A stretch of DNA of 64,000 nt. It comes from Pseudoalteromonas shioyasakiensis. GTDB taxonomy: Bacteria; Pseudomonadota; Gammaproteobacteria; Enterobacterales; Alteromonadaceae. Below, one piece after another: positions 45,018-55,186 of this stretch. Under the pieces are notes generated by a model that made no database searches, was not told the origin of the DNA, and saw only the letters and a list, made by a program, of their open reading frames with translations. Numbering within the stretch: the stretch's first letter is position 1; every line of letters starts with the position of its first letter. The stretch is taken from assembly GCF_001550135.1 (NCBI RefSeq), contig NZ_LRUE01000005.1, positions 186,001 through 250,000 on the forward strand, in the 5' to 3' direction. The position numbers and the translations under genes were made by a program.

Positions 45018-46643
45018 ATGGCTCAAAAGCAGTGGTATAAAGGTGCGGTTATTTATCAAGTTTACCCGCGCAGTTTCCAAGACACCAATGGCGATGGCAT
45101 TGGTGATATCAAAGGTATCATTGATCGTATTGATTATATTAAAAGCCTAGGTGTTGATGCTATTTGGGTTTCGCCTTTCTTTAAATCACCAATGAAAGAC
45201 TTTGGTTATGACATCAGTGACTATCGTGATATCGACCCATTATTTGGTAACCTTGACGATTTTGATGAACTCATTGCACAAGCTCATCAACGTGATATTA
45301 AGATCATTATTGATCAGGTATTGAGCCATACCTCAGATCAACATCAATGGTTCCTTGATAGCCGTGAAGATAAAACCAACGACAAATCAGATTGGTACGT
45401 GTGGGCAGATGCTAAACCGGACGGCACACAACCAAATAACTGGTTATCAATTTTTGGTGGCCCTGCGTGGCAATGGGAACCACGCCGTGGTCAATATTAC
45501 TTACACAATTTCTTTGCTGAGCAGCCAGATTTAAACTTCCATAACCCTGAAGTGCGCAAAGCAGTATTAGATAATGTTGAGTTTTGGCTGAAGAAAGGCG
45601 TTGATGGTTTCCGTTTAGATGCAATTAACTTTTGCTATCACGATGCTCAATTACGTGATAATCCAGCTAAGCCACCAGAGAAACGTCAAGGCCGTGGCTT
45701 TAGCGAAGACAACCCTTATGCGTTCCAGTATCACTACTACAATAATACGCAACCTGAGAACCTTAGTTTTATGCAGGACATTCGTGCCCTACTAAACAAG
45801 TATCCTGGTACAGTTGCATTAGGCGAAATCTCATCTGAAGATTCACTGGCAACCATGGCAGAGTACACATCAGGTGGTGACAAACTTCATATGGGTTATA
45901 GCTTTGAGCTACTGACTAACGACTATAGCGCGGAATATATTCGTACCACAGTAAGCACTTTAGAGCAGCGCATGACTGAAGGTTGGCCATGTTGGGCATT
46001 TAGCAACCACGACGTAGAACGTGTTGCTAGCCGCTGGAGTCAAGGTGAAAAAATTGAGCCTCAGCAATGTAAGATGCTAACAGCCCTACTTGCTTCATTA
46101 CGTGGTAGTGTATGTATGTACCAAGGTGAAGAGCTTGGTTTAGGTGAGGCAGAAGTCGCATTTGAAGACTTACAAGACCCATATGGCATTACATTCTGGC
46201 CAAACTTTAAAGGCCGTGACGGTTGTCGTACACCAATGCCATGGGATGCAGCAGATGCTGAGCAAGCAGGTTTCTCAACAGTAAAACCTTGGCTACCTGT
46301 GGGCGATGCGCACAAATCAGTCGCCGTAAATACGCAAGATCATGATAAAGATTCAATTTTGAATGCTTATCGTGAATTTATGGCATGGCGTAAAGATAAG
46401 AACGTATTGTTAGAAGGCGATATTGAATTTATCGAAACGCAAGAGCCAGTGCTTGCTTTTTATAGAACGCTTAACGACACTAAAATGCTTTGTGCATTCA
46501 ACTTAGGCGCACAAAGTAGTGAACTGACAATCTCTGATACTGTGTCTTCGCAGCATACTGAGATATCTCATCACACAGCTGAATTAAACAATAATACAGT
46601 CACTCTGCCCGGGTTCGGTTGCTTTTACGCAACCCTGAATTAA
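45018..46643 (+). CDS. GH13 alpha-glucosidase (cytoplasmic)
   Basis: 541 aa from ATG 45018 (MAQKQWYKGAVIYQVYPRSF), preferred because GGAG lies 6 bases upstream; ATG 45006 and TTG 44973 are less likely. GH13 oligo-glucosidase features: DYIKSLGVDAIWVSPFFKSP, IIIDQVLSHTSDQH (region I), DGFRLDAINF (II), VALGEISSED (III), WAFSNHDVERV (IV), plus the QDPYGITFWP and GRDGCRTPMPW motifs of alpha-glucosidases. No signal peptide, so it works inside and gives glucose to Glk. Divergent from the receptor and controlled by its own operator. Confidence 0.9.
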   Translation: MAQKQWYKGAVIYQVYPRSFQDTNGDGIGDIKGIIDRIDYIKSLGVDAIWVSPFFKSPMKDFGYDISDYRDIDPLFGNLDDFDELIAQAHQRDIKIIIDQVLSHTSDQHQWFLDSREDKTNDKSDWYVWADAKPDGTQPNNWLSIFGGPAWQWEPRRGQYYLHNFFAEQPDLNFHNPEVRKAVLDNVEFWLKKGVDGFRLDAINFCYHDAQLRDNPAKPPEKRQGRGFSEDNPYAFQYHYYNNTQPENLSFMQDIRALLNKYPGTVALGEISSEDSLATMAEYTSGGDKLHMGYSFELLTNDYSAEYIRTTVSTLEQRMTEGWPCWAFSNHDVERVASRWSQGEKIEPQQCKMLTALLASLRGSVCMYQGEELGLGEAEVAFEDLQDPYGITFWPNFKGRDGCRTPMPWDAADAEQAGFSTVKPWLPVGDAHKSVAVNTQDHDKDSILNAYREFMAWRKDKNVLLEGDIEFIETQEPVLAFYRTLNDTKMLCAFNLGAQSSELTISDTVSSQHTEISHHTAELNNNTVTLPGFGCFYATLN

Positions 46644-46663
46644 TAATCAGTTGTTAAAAAACC

Positions 46664-46685
46664 AAGCCCTGCAATTGCAGGGCTT
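46664..46685. terminator. bidirectional terminator between alpha-glucosidase and yqhA
   Basis: AAGCCCTGCA / TGCAGGGCTT hairpin followed by TTTTTATT on the plus strand; also usable by the convergent yqhA. Confidence 0.88.
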
Positions 46686-46705
46686 TTTTATTCCTAATCG
46701 TGGTG

Positions 46706-47254
46706 TTAGTGGTTCATGGTTTTACTATTAATGTAATCTGTGAGCGCAAACAACACCCCCGACACCACAAACGTGACATGTATTAACACCTTCCAGAGTA
46801 GCTCATCTGTTGAATGGTTGTTCGAGCTAATAAAGACTTTTAAAAGCTCCACAGCCGATATAGCGACAATAGCGCTTATCAGTTTCATCTTCAGACCCGA
46901 GAAACCAACTTTACCCATCCACACAGGTCTGTCTTCATGGTTGTCTATATTTAACTTTGACACAAAATTTTCGTAGCCACTGAAAATGATGATAAGCAAA
47001 AGCCCTGCTAGTAGCGCAGTGTCAACTAAAGTCAAAATACCTACCAAAAGCTCTTGGTTTGACGCAGTGAACGTATTTAAGGCCATGCTGTATAAATATT
47101 TAAAGAACTTTAGCAGCAGTAATACCACAGCGACTAATAAGCCAATAAAGAATGGCGCTAATAACCAACGCGAGCGAAAAATAAAACTCTCTACAACTTG
47201 TTCTAGTTTAGTTGGTACTTTCTTTATTTTTGAATGAGTCCCTTGTTCAGACAT
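46706..47254 (-). CDS. yqhA: UPF0114 family membrane protein YqhA
   Basis: 182 aa with four hydrophobic helices. Near-identical signature blocks to E. coli YqhA: FRSRWLLAPFFIGLLVA, LTLVDTALLAGLLLIIIF, FSGYENFVSKL and SAIVAISAVELLKVFI. An 18-residue charged N-terminal extension (MSEQGTHSKIKKVPTK) is longer than in E. coli. Function unknown even in E. coli. Monocistronic, convergent with the alpha-glucosidase. Confidence 0.88.
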   Translation of the reverse strand: MSEQGTHSKIKKVPTKLEQVVESFIFRSRWLLAPFFIGLLVAVVLLLLKFFKYLYSMALNTFTASNQELLVGILTLVDTALLAGLLLIIIFSGYENFVSKLNIDNHEDRPVWMGKVGFSGLKMKLISAIVAISAVELLKVFISSNNHSTDELLWKVLIHVTFVVSGVLFALTDYINSKTMNH

Positions 47255-47493
47255 AACTTAGTTCACTTTTCTTTTAAAATTAGCGCGATAATACGTGTTT
47301 TGACCTTACGATTACCAGTATTAGAGGCAAAAAGAGTGGTTATTTTTTGCTTATCTTTACGATAAAAATATTTCGTTATCTTTTTTTGAAATTTAGTTTA
47401 TAAATTCACTCAAGCAAAGTGACATTCACATTGCGCACCATTACTGTGCAATTGAGCCGGTAATAAGTACTTTTGTTGATTAGGAATAATTAA

Positions 47494-47736
47494 ATGAAAA
47501 AAGCATTGCTAGCACTAATTTTGGCACCTGTTTTAAGCGTGTCAGCAACGAATGCAATCGCTAACGAAGCACCTGAAGCATCAGCTGAAATGATCAAAGA
47601 ATACACTGAAATGTGTTTAAACTGGGCGAAAGATGATGACATCAGCAACGAAGAATTAAAGCCATACGTATTAAAATGTTTAAACGATGAGCTTGAAGCT
47701 GAAGGCTATAAAAAAGTAAAAGACGTACAAATCTAA
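47494..47736 (+). CDS. small secreted acidic protein of unknown function
   Basis: 80 aa. Signal peptide MKKALLALILAPVLSVSATN then AIA, leaving a mature, very acidic peptide of about 57 residues with two Cys (EMCLNWAKDD, LKCLNDELEA), spaced to allow one disulfide. The start has no strong Shine-Dalgarno (AGGAATAATTAA). A good terminator follows. I recognise no family; similar short KxxLxxCL proteins occur in Alteromonadales. Confidence 0.75.
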   Translation: MKKALLALILAPVLSVSATNAIANEAPEASAEMIKEYTEMCLNWAKDDDISNEELKPYVLKCLNDELEAEGYKKVKDVQI

Positions 47737-47760
47737 TTTTACGCCTGCTTAGAATATAGA

Positions 47761-47797
47761 AAAACCGGAATGACACAATGATGTTCGCTCCGGTTTT
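47761..47797 (+). terminator. Rho-independent terminator after the small secreted protein
   Basis: AAAACCGGA / TCCGGTTTT stem with 19-base loop, followed by TTGTTTTT. On the minus strand it could also stop the YrhK-like transcript. Confidence 0.78.
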
Positions 47798-47803
47798 TTG
47801 TTT

Positions 47804-47988
47804 TTAATGACTGCAATAATCAGCTAATGCACTTAATAAAAATAATAACGAGCCTACCATGAATAACACCACCCCACTGTGGCGTACTTTATAAATGCTG
47901 GTAAAAATAAGGCACTACCAAAGAAAAAGGCGCATGCTGATAAGATATTCACCAACGCATTAACTTTAGATACGAGTGTAAATTTCAT
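47804..47988 (-). pseudogene. YrhK-domain small membrane protein, frameshifted
   Basis: ATG 47988 has TAAGGA 6 bases upstream and reads MKFTLVSKVNALVNILSACA then FFFGSALFLP and KYATVG, then shifts into the wrong frame and stops. From the G4 run (complement of 47872-47875) the neighbouring frame reads VVLFMVGSLLFLLSALADYC then SH and TAA. One extra G joins the two into a 61-residue protein with two helices in the YrhK pattern (NxL..FxxGSxLF, then LFxxGSLLFL). It lies 9 bases after the AhpD-like gene, same strand. Either a true lesion or a homopolymer error. Confidence 0.6.
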
Positions 47989-47997
47989 AACCATTCC

Positions 47998-48453
47998 TTA
48001 TTCTGTTAAATCAGGGATAAAGTGAAACGCTTTAACTATGCGGTTCCAGCTGTTTATCTCAAGTACTACCGTCGTTAATACCACGATGTCTTTTTCGTTA
48101 AAAATAGCAGACACTTGGTTGTAAACATCGTCTTCAACATGTTTATCAATGATATTTGTTAAGGCTTCCGCCCAAGCGAGTGCTGCAGTTTCTTGTTCTG
48201 AGAACACAGGGACTTCACGCCACGCTGCTAGTACATCGAGTCGCTGTTGACACTCACCTTGGCTTCTCAGCTCTGCTGAGTGCATATGCTGACAAAACCC
48301 ACAGCCATTAATTTGCGACACTCTTAGTCTTACTAAATCAGCGAGCTTCGCGGTTATGTTTGTATCTTCTGGCAGTCCGCTGAGCCCAGTTAAATGTTTA
48401 ACAAGTCCTGGGTTGAGTGAATAAACCTGCTGTTGTGATAAACGTGTTTGCAT
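47998..48453 (-). CDS. AhpD-like carboxymuconolactone decarboxylase family protein
   Basis: 151 aa from ATG 48453, set by AGGAG 8-9 bases upstream; the frame extends 13 codons further without a ribosome site. The family core VRLRVSQINGCGFCQHMHSA has the redox Cys51-x-x-Cys54 and His58 pair of AhpD-type peroxidase helpers. Probably a small oligomeric thiol enzyme in the cytosol that protects against peroxides. Alone apart from the YrhK-like remnant. Confidence 0.87.
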   Translation of the reverse strand: MQTRLSQQQVYSLNPGLVKHLTGLSGLPEDTNITAKLADLVRLRVSQINGCGFCQHMHSAELRSQGECQQRLDVLAAWREVPVFSEQETAALAWAEALTNIIDKHVEDDVYNQVSAIFNEKDIVVLTTVVLEINSWNRIVKAFHFIPDLTE

Positions 48454-48547
48454 TTTGAATCTCCTGTCTTGATGTTGATGACAGAATAACAACAGCCTAA
48501 AAGCAAAGATTGGTAAAAAACGACATTAGCGATGCCATACAAGCATA

Positions 48548-48577
48548 AAAAAGGGGTTGCAACTGCAACCCCTTTTT
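48548..48577 (-). terminator. Rho-independent terminator after topA
   Basis: AAAAAGGGGTTGC / GCAACCCCTTTTT, 4-base loop, 21 bases past the topA stop. Confidence 0.92.
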
Positions 48578-48598
48578 ATAATCTACATAGATGTAAAC

Positions 48599-51259
48599 TT
48601 ACTTTTTAGCCGCCGCTTTTTTCTTAGCTGGCGCTTTCTTTTTACTCTCTTCTACCCACTTGCCATTTTGGTAATGAGCAGTCCAGCCTGTGGCTTTACC
48701 ATCTACTTCACTCATTACATACTGCTCTTTATTTTTACGGCTGTATCGAACGACTGAAGGATTACCATCAGGGTCTTTTGCAGGTGCGTCAGCAAGGTAA
48801 TAAAACTTTTCAGAAATACGGTCTCTAAAACGTTTTAATTCTTCCACTTTTGGCGCACGTGTTTCACGTGATTTAGGGAAGGTATTTGCAGCTAAGAAAA
48901 TACCCGATGCACCATCACGCAGTACAAAGTAAGCTTCTGATTTTTCGCACTCAAGTTCAGGTAAATGAACTGGATCTTCTTTTGGTGGCGCGGCTTCACC
49001 GTTTTTAAGTAACTTACGTGTATTTTTACACTCTTCATTACTACAACCGAAGTACTTACCAAAACGACCCGATTTTAACTGCATATCAGAGCCACATTTA
49101 TCACATTCGATAATTGGGCCGTCGTAACCTTTAATTTTAAAGGTACCTTGTTCAACGATATAACCCTTACATGCTGGGTTATTACCACACACATGCAATT
49201 TACGCGTTTCATCGATTAAGTATGAATCCATTGCCGTTTCACAGATTGGGCAACGCTTCATTTGCATTAGTGACTCTGTTTCAACGTCTTCCACATCTGC
49301 CGCAATGGCTTCATCGCCTGGCACTAAATTCATTGTTGTAGTACAACGTTCTTTTGGTGGCAGGTTATAACCTGTACAACCTAAGAACACACCGGTTGAT
49401 GCGGTACGAATACCCATCTTACGACCACAAGTCGGACAATCGATATCAGTCTCGACCATTTGGTTTTGACGCATACCACCGTGCTCTTCGTCGCCAGAGG
49501 CAATTTCAAGCTGAGTTGAAAAGTCCGCATAGAATTTATCGAGAACTTGTGTCCAAACACGCTCACCTTCTGCGATATCATCCAGACGACCTTCCATCTT
49601 AGCGGTAAAATCAAAGTTCATCAGATCTTCGAAGTTTTCAACTAAACGGTCTGTAACAATCTCACCCATTTTTTCGGCGAAGAAACGGCGGTTTTCAACA
49701 CGTACGTAACCACGGTCTTGAATCGTTGAAATAATTGATGCATACGTAGAAGGACGACCAATACCACGTTTTTCTAATTCTTTAACTAAGCTTGCTTCAC
49801 TAAAACGTGCAGGTGGCTTTGTAAAATGTTGTTTAGGATCTAACTCAACAAGGGTCAGTACATCACCTTCTTTAACCGCAGGCAGTGATTGATCTTCTTC
49901 GTTCTTTTTACGAACAGCTGGCTGAACTTTAGTCCAACCATCAAAACGAAGCACGCGGCCTTTTGCTTTTAACTGATAATCACCAGCGCCAACTGTTAAA
50001 GTTGTTAAATCGTATTCTGCTGGAACCATTTGGCAGGCAACAAACTGACGCCAAATTAATTCGTAGAGTTTTTTAGCGTCCGCTTCAACACCGTCTAAAT
50101 GACCAGACAACACAGTAACACTAGAAGGACGAATCGCTTCGTGCGCCTCTTGAGCATTACCTTTTGAGCTATAACTAATCGGTGCTTTCGGTAAATACTT
50201 CTCACCAAACTGCTCTGTCACGTAATCACGACACATTTCAACCGCATCTTTCGATAAGTTAGTTGAATCGGTACGCATATAAGTAATGTGACCTGCTTCA
50301 TATAAGCGTTGAGCCAGCATCATGGTCTTCTTAACACCATAACCTAGGCGTGTACTTGCTGCCTGTTGCATGGTTGAAGTAATAAATGGTGCGCTTGGTT
50401 TACTCTTACTAGGCTTTTCTTCAACGCTAATGACCTTGTAGTCAGCTTTTTCAAGTTGACTAACGGCAGACATCGCCTGCTCTTCATTAACTGGCTTAAA
50501 AGGCTTGTCAGCGTGTTTGGTCACTTCTAGGCGTAAAGCTGCTTCTGTATTTTTAACATCGGCGTGGATATCCCAGAACTCTTCAGGAATAAATGCTTTG
50601 ATTTCGCGTTCTCGTTCAACAAGTAAACGCACTGCGACAGATTGCACACGACCAGCTGATAAACCACGGGCCACTTTAGCCCATAGCAATGGAGACACCA
50701 TAAAGCCCACTACACGGTCAAGGAAACGACGCGCTTGTTGCGCGTAAACCATGTCAGTGTTTAATTCACCTGGTGTTTCGAATGCTTGCTGAATCGCATT
50801 TTTAGTGATTTCGTTAAAAACAACTCGCTTATATTTTTCAGGTTCACCACCGATAATCTGTTCGAGGTGCCATGCAATCGCTTCCCCTTCTCTATCCAAA
50901 TCGGTTGCGAGATAGATTTTATCGGCGTTTTCTGCAAGTTTTTTTAATTCTTGAACAACTTTTTCTTTGCCCGGTAAGACTTCGTAATGTGGTTCCCAGC
51001 CTTTTTCAGGATCAATACCCATGCGAGCAACAAGATTTTTATAATCGCGTTGCTTTTTATAGGCAGCTTTTTCTTCTGGTGACATTTTTCGAACTTCAGC
51101 AGGCGTTTTCGTCGCTGCAGTCTTCGTTTTGCCTGAACCTGAAGTTGGTAGATCACGCACATGTCCAACGCTGGACTTTACGATGAAATCGTTACCTAAG
51201 TATTTATTAATTGTTTTTGCCTTTGCTGGAGACTCTACAATTACAAGTGATTTGCCCAT
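48599..51259 (-). CDS. topA: DNA topoisomerase I
   Basis: 886 aa, close to the E. coli length. Toprim domain [19 protein letters not shown] and [16 protein letters not shown]; active-site Tyr327 in [14 protein letters not shown]. The C-terminus holds three four-Cys zinc ribbons ([27 protein letters not shown]) and a Lys/Ala-rich tail ([14 protein letters not shown]). Relaxes negative supercoils by a type IA mechanism on the nucleoid. Monocistronic. Confidence 0.95.
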   Translation of the reverse strand: MGKSLVIVESPAKAKTINKYLGNDFIVKSSVGHVRDLPTSGSGKTKTAATKTPAEVRKMSPEEKAAYKKQRDYKNLVARMGIDPEKGWEPHYEVLPGKEKVVQELKKLAENADKIYLATDLDREGEAIAWHLEQIIGGEPEKYKRVVFNEITKNAIQQAFETPGELNTDMVYAQQARRFLDRVVGFMVSPLLWAKVARGLSAGRVQSVAVRLLVEREREIKAFIPEEFWDIHADVKNTEAALRLEVTKHADKPFKPVNEEQAMSAVSQLEKADYKVISVEEKPSKSKPSAPFITSTMQQAASTRLGYGVKKTMMLAQRLYEAGHITYMRTDSTNLSKDAVEMCRDYVTEQFGEKYLPKAPISYSSKGNAQEAHEAIRPSSVTVLSGHLDGVEADAKKLYELIWRQFVACQMVPAEYDLTTLTVGAGDYQLKAKGRVLRFDGWTKVQPAVRKKNEEDQSLPAVKEGDVLTLVELDPKQHFTKPPARFSEASLVKELEKRGIGRPSTYASIISTIQDRGYVRVENRRFFAEKMGEIVTDRLVENFEDLMNFDFTAKMEGRLDDIAEGERVWTQVLDKFYADFSTQLEIASGDEEHGGMRQNQMVETDIDCPTCGRKMGIRTASTGVFLGCTGYNLPPKERCTTTMNLVPGDEAIAADVEDVETESLMQMKRCPICETAMDSYLIDETRKLHVCGNNPACKGYIVEQGTFKIKGYDGPIIECDKCGSDMQLKSGRFGKYFGCSNEECKNTRKLLKNGEAAPPKEDPVHLPELECEKSEAYFVLRDGASGIFLAANTFPKSRETRAPKVEELKRFRDRISEKFYYLADAPAKDPDGNPSVVRYSRKNKEQYVMSEVDGKATGWTAHYQNGKWVEESKKKAPAKKKAAAKK

Positions 51260-51568
51260 AGCTGCCTATTTCTGACCGAGTATTTTAAAAGTTTTTTGCC
51301 CTTATAAATGTATATCCATCACATTAAACAAATAAGTATGATTTTTTAACATTGGAGCACGAATATTTATAGGTATATCTACAAACACCAATTGTTACAA
51401 GCTTTTAATAGAAACTTTTCTTCATTGAGTGAATAATTAAACAATTTTTGTTGCTAATTTAGTCAATGTGGTGTTTTGCGGTAATTTCAAGGGGAATATA
51501 TAGAACAGCAACAAAAATGCCAACCTTCTGGTTGGCATTTTTTTAAATTTAAACAAATAACTAATTAA
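51260..51568. other. intergenic region between topA and the Ig-repeat lipoprotein gene
   Basis: 309 bases, AT-rich. Contains the terminator of the Ig-repeat gene (51514-51541) and, toward topA, its promoter region. I see no coding frame or further repeat. Confidence 0.6.
51514..51541 (-). terminator. Rho-independent terminator after the Ig-repeat gene
   Basis: AAAATGCCAACC / GGTTGGCATTTT with 4-base loop, followed on the minus strand by TGTTGC. Confidence 0.88.
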
Positions 51569-54500
51569 TTAGCCATCGTCACTTATTGCTATTGTAGCAG
51601 TCGATACATTGTCTTTTCCTGTTGTGAATTCAACAGTTAAGAAACCATCTGTTTTATCATTTGGATCAGCTTCACGGCTAATCGTAAGGGCAACCCCAGT
51701 CGCTGTTGTTTGACTTGTATTACCTATATCAAAACCAGATGTACCACTGTAATCACCATTATCTGCACTAATTGCAACCGCGGTGCCTGAAGGCATTGGG
51801 TTGTTGTAAATATCAGAGAAATAAAGCTCAAAACTCAGCGCTGACAACTGGTTACCTGAATCAGCGGTAGTAATGTTAATTGAGCCTAAATCACAGTAGT
51901 CAGTATTCGCTGTGGCTTCTAAACGAGCAATAATAGCACCTGACTGCGTATCTGCTTGTCGATAAATTGTACTACAGTTCTCAATATCAACAGCAAGTTG
52001 CATTGCATTATCTGTAAATACAGTTGGATCGTCTTCTGTTGTTTCAGCAAGTGCTTCAGCAAAGCGATTACGTAGCTCATCTTTTGTTACTACAAAACGA
52101 CTGTATGCAAAGCTTCCTGACATAATAATCTCAAATGAGTCACGAACATCAATAAGCTCTTTGGTACATAAAGTCTCAAATGTTGCGTCTTCATCAGGTG
52201 TTGTCGCATCTTCAGAACACTCAAGACCATTGTATTTACCATCAGCAAGTGTATGCATCTCATTTAAGTCAATATCGAAGTTTTCTTCTGTATGACCTGC
52301 ATTAGTATTCGTTGCACTACATGGGTCGCTTGCATCACCTTCTTGACAGTTTTCAGCAGCTTTAGTGACCGCTGCTGTAACTGGGTCATAAATTGCAGCT
52401 AGACCGTCATAAACGCCATTTTCATTATGATCGACAAACGCTTCAGGTAAGTCATAACCACTGTAATACTCATTTTTGTCATAAAGTCCATTACCATTGA
52501 TGTCGATAAATGACTCTTGACCTTTTGCAGTCACAAGTACTGTTGCGCGACCACCGAGAGGTACACCATCATCATCAAACGCAGCATTTAAAATACCCGC
52601 CATACAAGGTGCTGCCACACCAAAATATAGGTCGCAGTTAATTGCACTTGTTTTTGGGTTAGTGCTATTGATTTTATTGCCCCATTTATCTTCGCTAAAT
52701 GGAATCGGATTTTGTGAGCGCCACTGTGCAACGCACGCACCATCAACCGTGTTACATTCAAGTTGAGGGTTAAACTCCTCACCATCTAATGTCCCTACAG
52801 CGCCACCTTCTGTCGTTAAATAAACCGAAGTCCCATCTGGTACTGGGTTATTAAAGTGATCTGCAACATAAACCGAAATATCTGTGGTATCACCAATGTA
52901 ATTTAATGCTTCAATGTTGATGATTTCCGGGCCTGCGGTAAAGCTATTACCATCAGGTAAGCCTGAGCTGATTGAAACAAGATCTGATACGCTTGTTACT
53001 TGCTCATCTAATGAAACCAACGAAAGCTCACCAGAAGGACATGAGACACTGCTATCACGGTCTGCTTCATCTAGAAGACATTCGTCATAAAGCTCTTTCC
53101 AACAAGTAACATTATCATTTTGATCTGCTGGGATTTGGTCATCAGGAATATAACAGGCTTGTACACGCACTGCTTGTGGAACAAAACCAGAATTTATCTG
53201 AATTCGAGCTAAACCTTCTGAGTCGGTTGACACGCTGGCATGAGAATAACCACTTGCATCTGTCACTTCAGAGAGTGAAATTCCACCATTGGTAGAGCTT
53301 AAGCGGAAATCTAAACGTTTTTGTTTTGCAACATTACCAATTGCATCGGTAAGTTTAAAAGTAAGTTGACTTGTTTCTTGACGTGAAACACCACCCGTCC
53401 CTTTTAGAGCAAGCACATTTTCTGTCGCTTCTACAAACTCGATTGAGCTTACTTCAGCAGCTGATACAGGCACGTTCACTGATACCACTTTTGGTGTTCC
53501 ACCTGTTAGTACAGTCGCTGTTACTGTATCGCCCTGTGAAGTGTTACAGCCGTTGCTTCTGTATGTTGCTGTAGCAATGCCGCTAATACTCGTCGCGGTT
53601 TCATCCATTACAGATAAATCTGACTCAACACACCCTGAAGTGAACTCAACATCAAGAGGAGAAACATATAAATCACCAGCTGCATCGTAAATTGTTACCG
53701 TAATAACAGTTGTCGCACCTGCAGCAAGCGGCACAAATTCATCATCAATAACATTGCCTGAGTCATCTAGCTTGTTATATAGACCATTTGAAATTTCAAC
53801 GCTCAACTCAGCTGTCGCAATTTCAAATGCTTTTGAAGAAGTTACAGACTTAGCAGTTACAGTAACCTCGCCCGCACCACTGTTTGCGCCAGGCTGTAAT
53901 TTTAAAATGGCAAAACCAAAGTTGTCAGTAAGCGCCTTTCCAGATTCTGGTAATAAACCACCAAGATCTGTTGAAAGCTCAGCGATAATACCGTCGATAC
54001 CGTCGCCCGAGCTTGTATCTGTCACTTTTACCATTACATCGATAAGTTCATCAGATGAGAATTGATTTACAACCGTACACCCTGACGTTAAGTAAGTAGT
54101 TTCAAGAGATGTTGTACTGCGATTGGCATCCCAATCAGTCGCACAGCCTTGAAGTAGTTTAATATCAAGCTCAGCTTCAGCACTTTCAACCGGGGCATCA
54201 TCACCATTTGAAATAAAGCCTGCGATTTTTGTGATACTGTTACCACTTTCATCTGTGTAAGTTGCAACGACTTGACCTGCACCTTTTGAGTCACCACTGC
54301 TAAGCGTTACAAATGCCTCACCATTTTCATCGGTAAGGGCTGTGCCTAGTACTGGTGTAATTTTACCTGTGTAGTTAGTAGTAAATGAAATAAGTTGCCC
54401 ATCGAGTGGCGTGTCTTCATCAAGTAAAGTCGCAGTAACCGTACCTTTGTTATCTTTACTTACTGGGTTATCTAGAGAGAATGGCTGACCTGAGCTATCT

Positions 54501-54994
54501 ACGATGTTAAGGCTTAGCGTAACACTACCGCTAACACTCGAGTCATCTGTTTCAGAGCCATCTGATGTAAAACCAAACGTATCAGTATATGTCTCACTAT
54601 CAATTACATATGTAGCAGTAACAATACCTGCCCCCGCAGTATCACCCGCAGTTAACGTAATTGATGCAACACCATCAGAATCAGTTAAATCTGTTCCAGA
54701 AACTGGGTCTAATAGACCTATGTCACCATCTAGACTGAAATTAATAACTGCACCTACAACGGCTTCGTCATTATTAGTCAATGTTGCCGAGATGGTTAAC
54801 GGTGTGTCAGCTGTAACTGCACTCGCTTCATCTGTAGTAGATTGGTTGTAGCCTTGAACAGACACAACATAGTTTGTTTCTACGGTTGTGTCATCATCTC
54901 CATCGGATGAATCACTATCTAATGATCCTCCACCGCCACAGGCGGCTAACAATGAGATGAAAACTAAAACACTTAGCCATCGCAATAAAGGCAT
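51569..54994 (-). CDS. large Ig-like-repeat surface lipoprotein
   Basis: 1141 aa. Lipobox LLAACGGGG (Cys19), a Ser/Asp-rich linker, then at least four invasin-type Big_1 repeats of about 100 residues, each with the marks TDxxGxAxxTL, GAGxVTATY and SFxxNG-like ends (for example VTLTAGDTAGAGIVTATYVI). Around residues 830-870 are two acidic loops, DINGNGLYDKNEYY and DHNENGVYDG, that look like EF-hand or dockerin calcium sites, followed by a Cys-containing region. Likely an outer-membrane adhesin or scaffold. Very acidic. Start ATG 54994 after AGGGAGAGG. Confidence 0.85.
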   Translation of the reverse strand: MPLLRWLSVLVFISLLAACGGGGSLDSDSSDGDDDTTVETNYVVSVQGYNQSTTDEASAVTADTPLTISATLTNNDEAVVGAVINFSLDGDIGLLDPVSGTDLTDSDGVASITLTAGDTAGAGIVTATYVIDSETYTDTFGFTSDGSETDDSSVSGSVTLSLNIVDSSGQPFSLDNPVSKDNKGTVTATLLDEDTPLDGQLISFTTNYTGKITPVLGTALTDENGEAFVTLSSGDSKGAGQVVATYTDESGNSITKIAGFISNGDDAPVESAEAELDIKLLQGCATDWDANRSTTSLETTYLTSGCTVVNQFSSDELIDVMVKVTDTSSGDGIDGIIAELSTDLGGLLPESGKALTDNFGFAILKLQPGANSGAGEVTVTAKSVTSSKAFEIATAELSVEISNGLYNKLDDSGNVIDDEFVPLAAGATTVITVTIYDAAGDLYVSPLDVEFTSGCVESDLSVMDETATSISGIATATYRSNGCNTSQGDTVTATVLTGGTPKVVSVNVPVSAAEVSSIEFVEATENVLALKGTGGVSRQETSQLTFKLTDAIGNVAKQKRLDFRLSSTNGGISLSEVTDASGYSHASVSTDSEGLARIQINSGFVPQAVRVQACYIPDDQIPADQNDNVTCWKELYDECLLDEADRDSSVSCPSGELSLVSLDEQVTSVSDLVSISSGLPDGNSFTAGPEIINIEALNYIGDTTDISVYVADHFNNPVPDGTSVYLTTEGGAVGTLDGEEFNPQLECNTVDGACVAQWRSQNPIPFSEDKWGNKINSTNPKTSAINCDLYFGVAAPCMAGILNAAFDDDGVPLGGRATVLVTAKGQESFIDINGNGLYDKNEYYSGYDLPEAFVDHNENGVYDGLAAIYDPVTAAVTKAAENCQEGDASDPCSATNTNAGHTEENFDIDLNEMHTLADGKYNGLECSEDATTPDEDATFETLCTKELIDVRDSFEIIMSGSFAYSRFVVTKDELRNRFAEALAETTEDDPTVFTDNAMQLAVDIENCSTIYRQADTQSGAIIARLEATANTDYCDLGSINITTADSGNQLSALSFELYFSDIYNNPMPSGTAVAISADNGDYSGTSGFDIGNTSQTTATGVALTISREADPNDKTDGFLTVEFTTGKDNVSTATIAISDDG

Positions 54995-55186
54995 CGACCT
55001 CTCCCTAGTTAGCTATTTTTTACTTATTTGATTGTTTACCTAATATTAACCTAAAAATTAAACGAAGATCATAATTTTTTTCCTTTAAAGGCAACGAAAT
55101 TATTTAACTATTTATCGAATTTTTCTGTATAAAAATCTTCATGCTGGTAGTCTATGGCAAAATTTATAAAAAAATAGACTGGGTGT

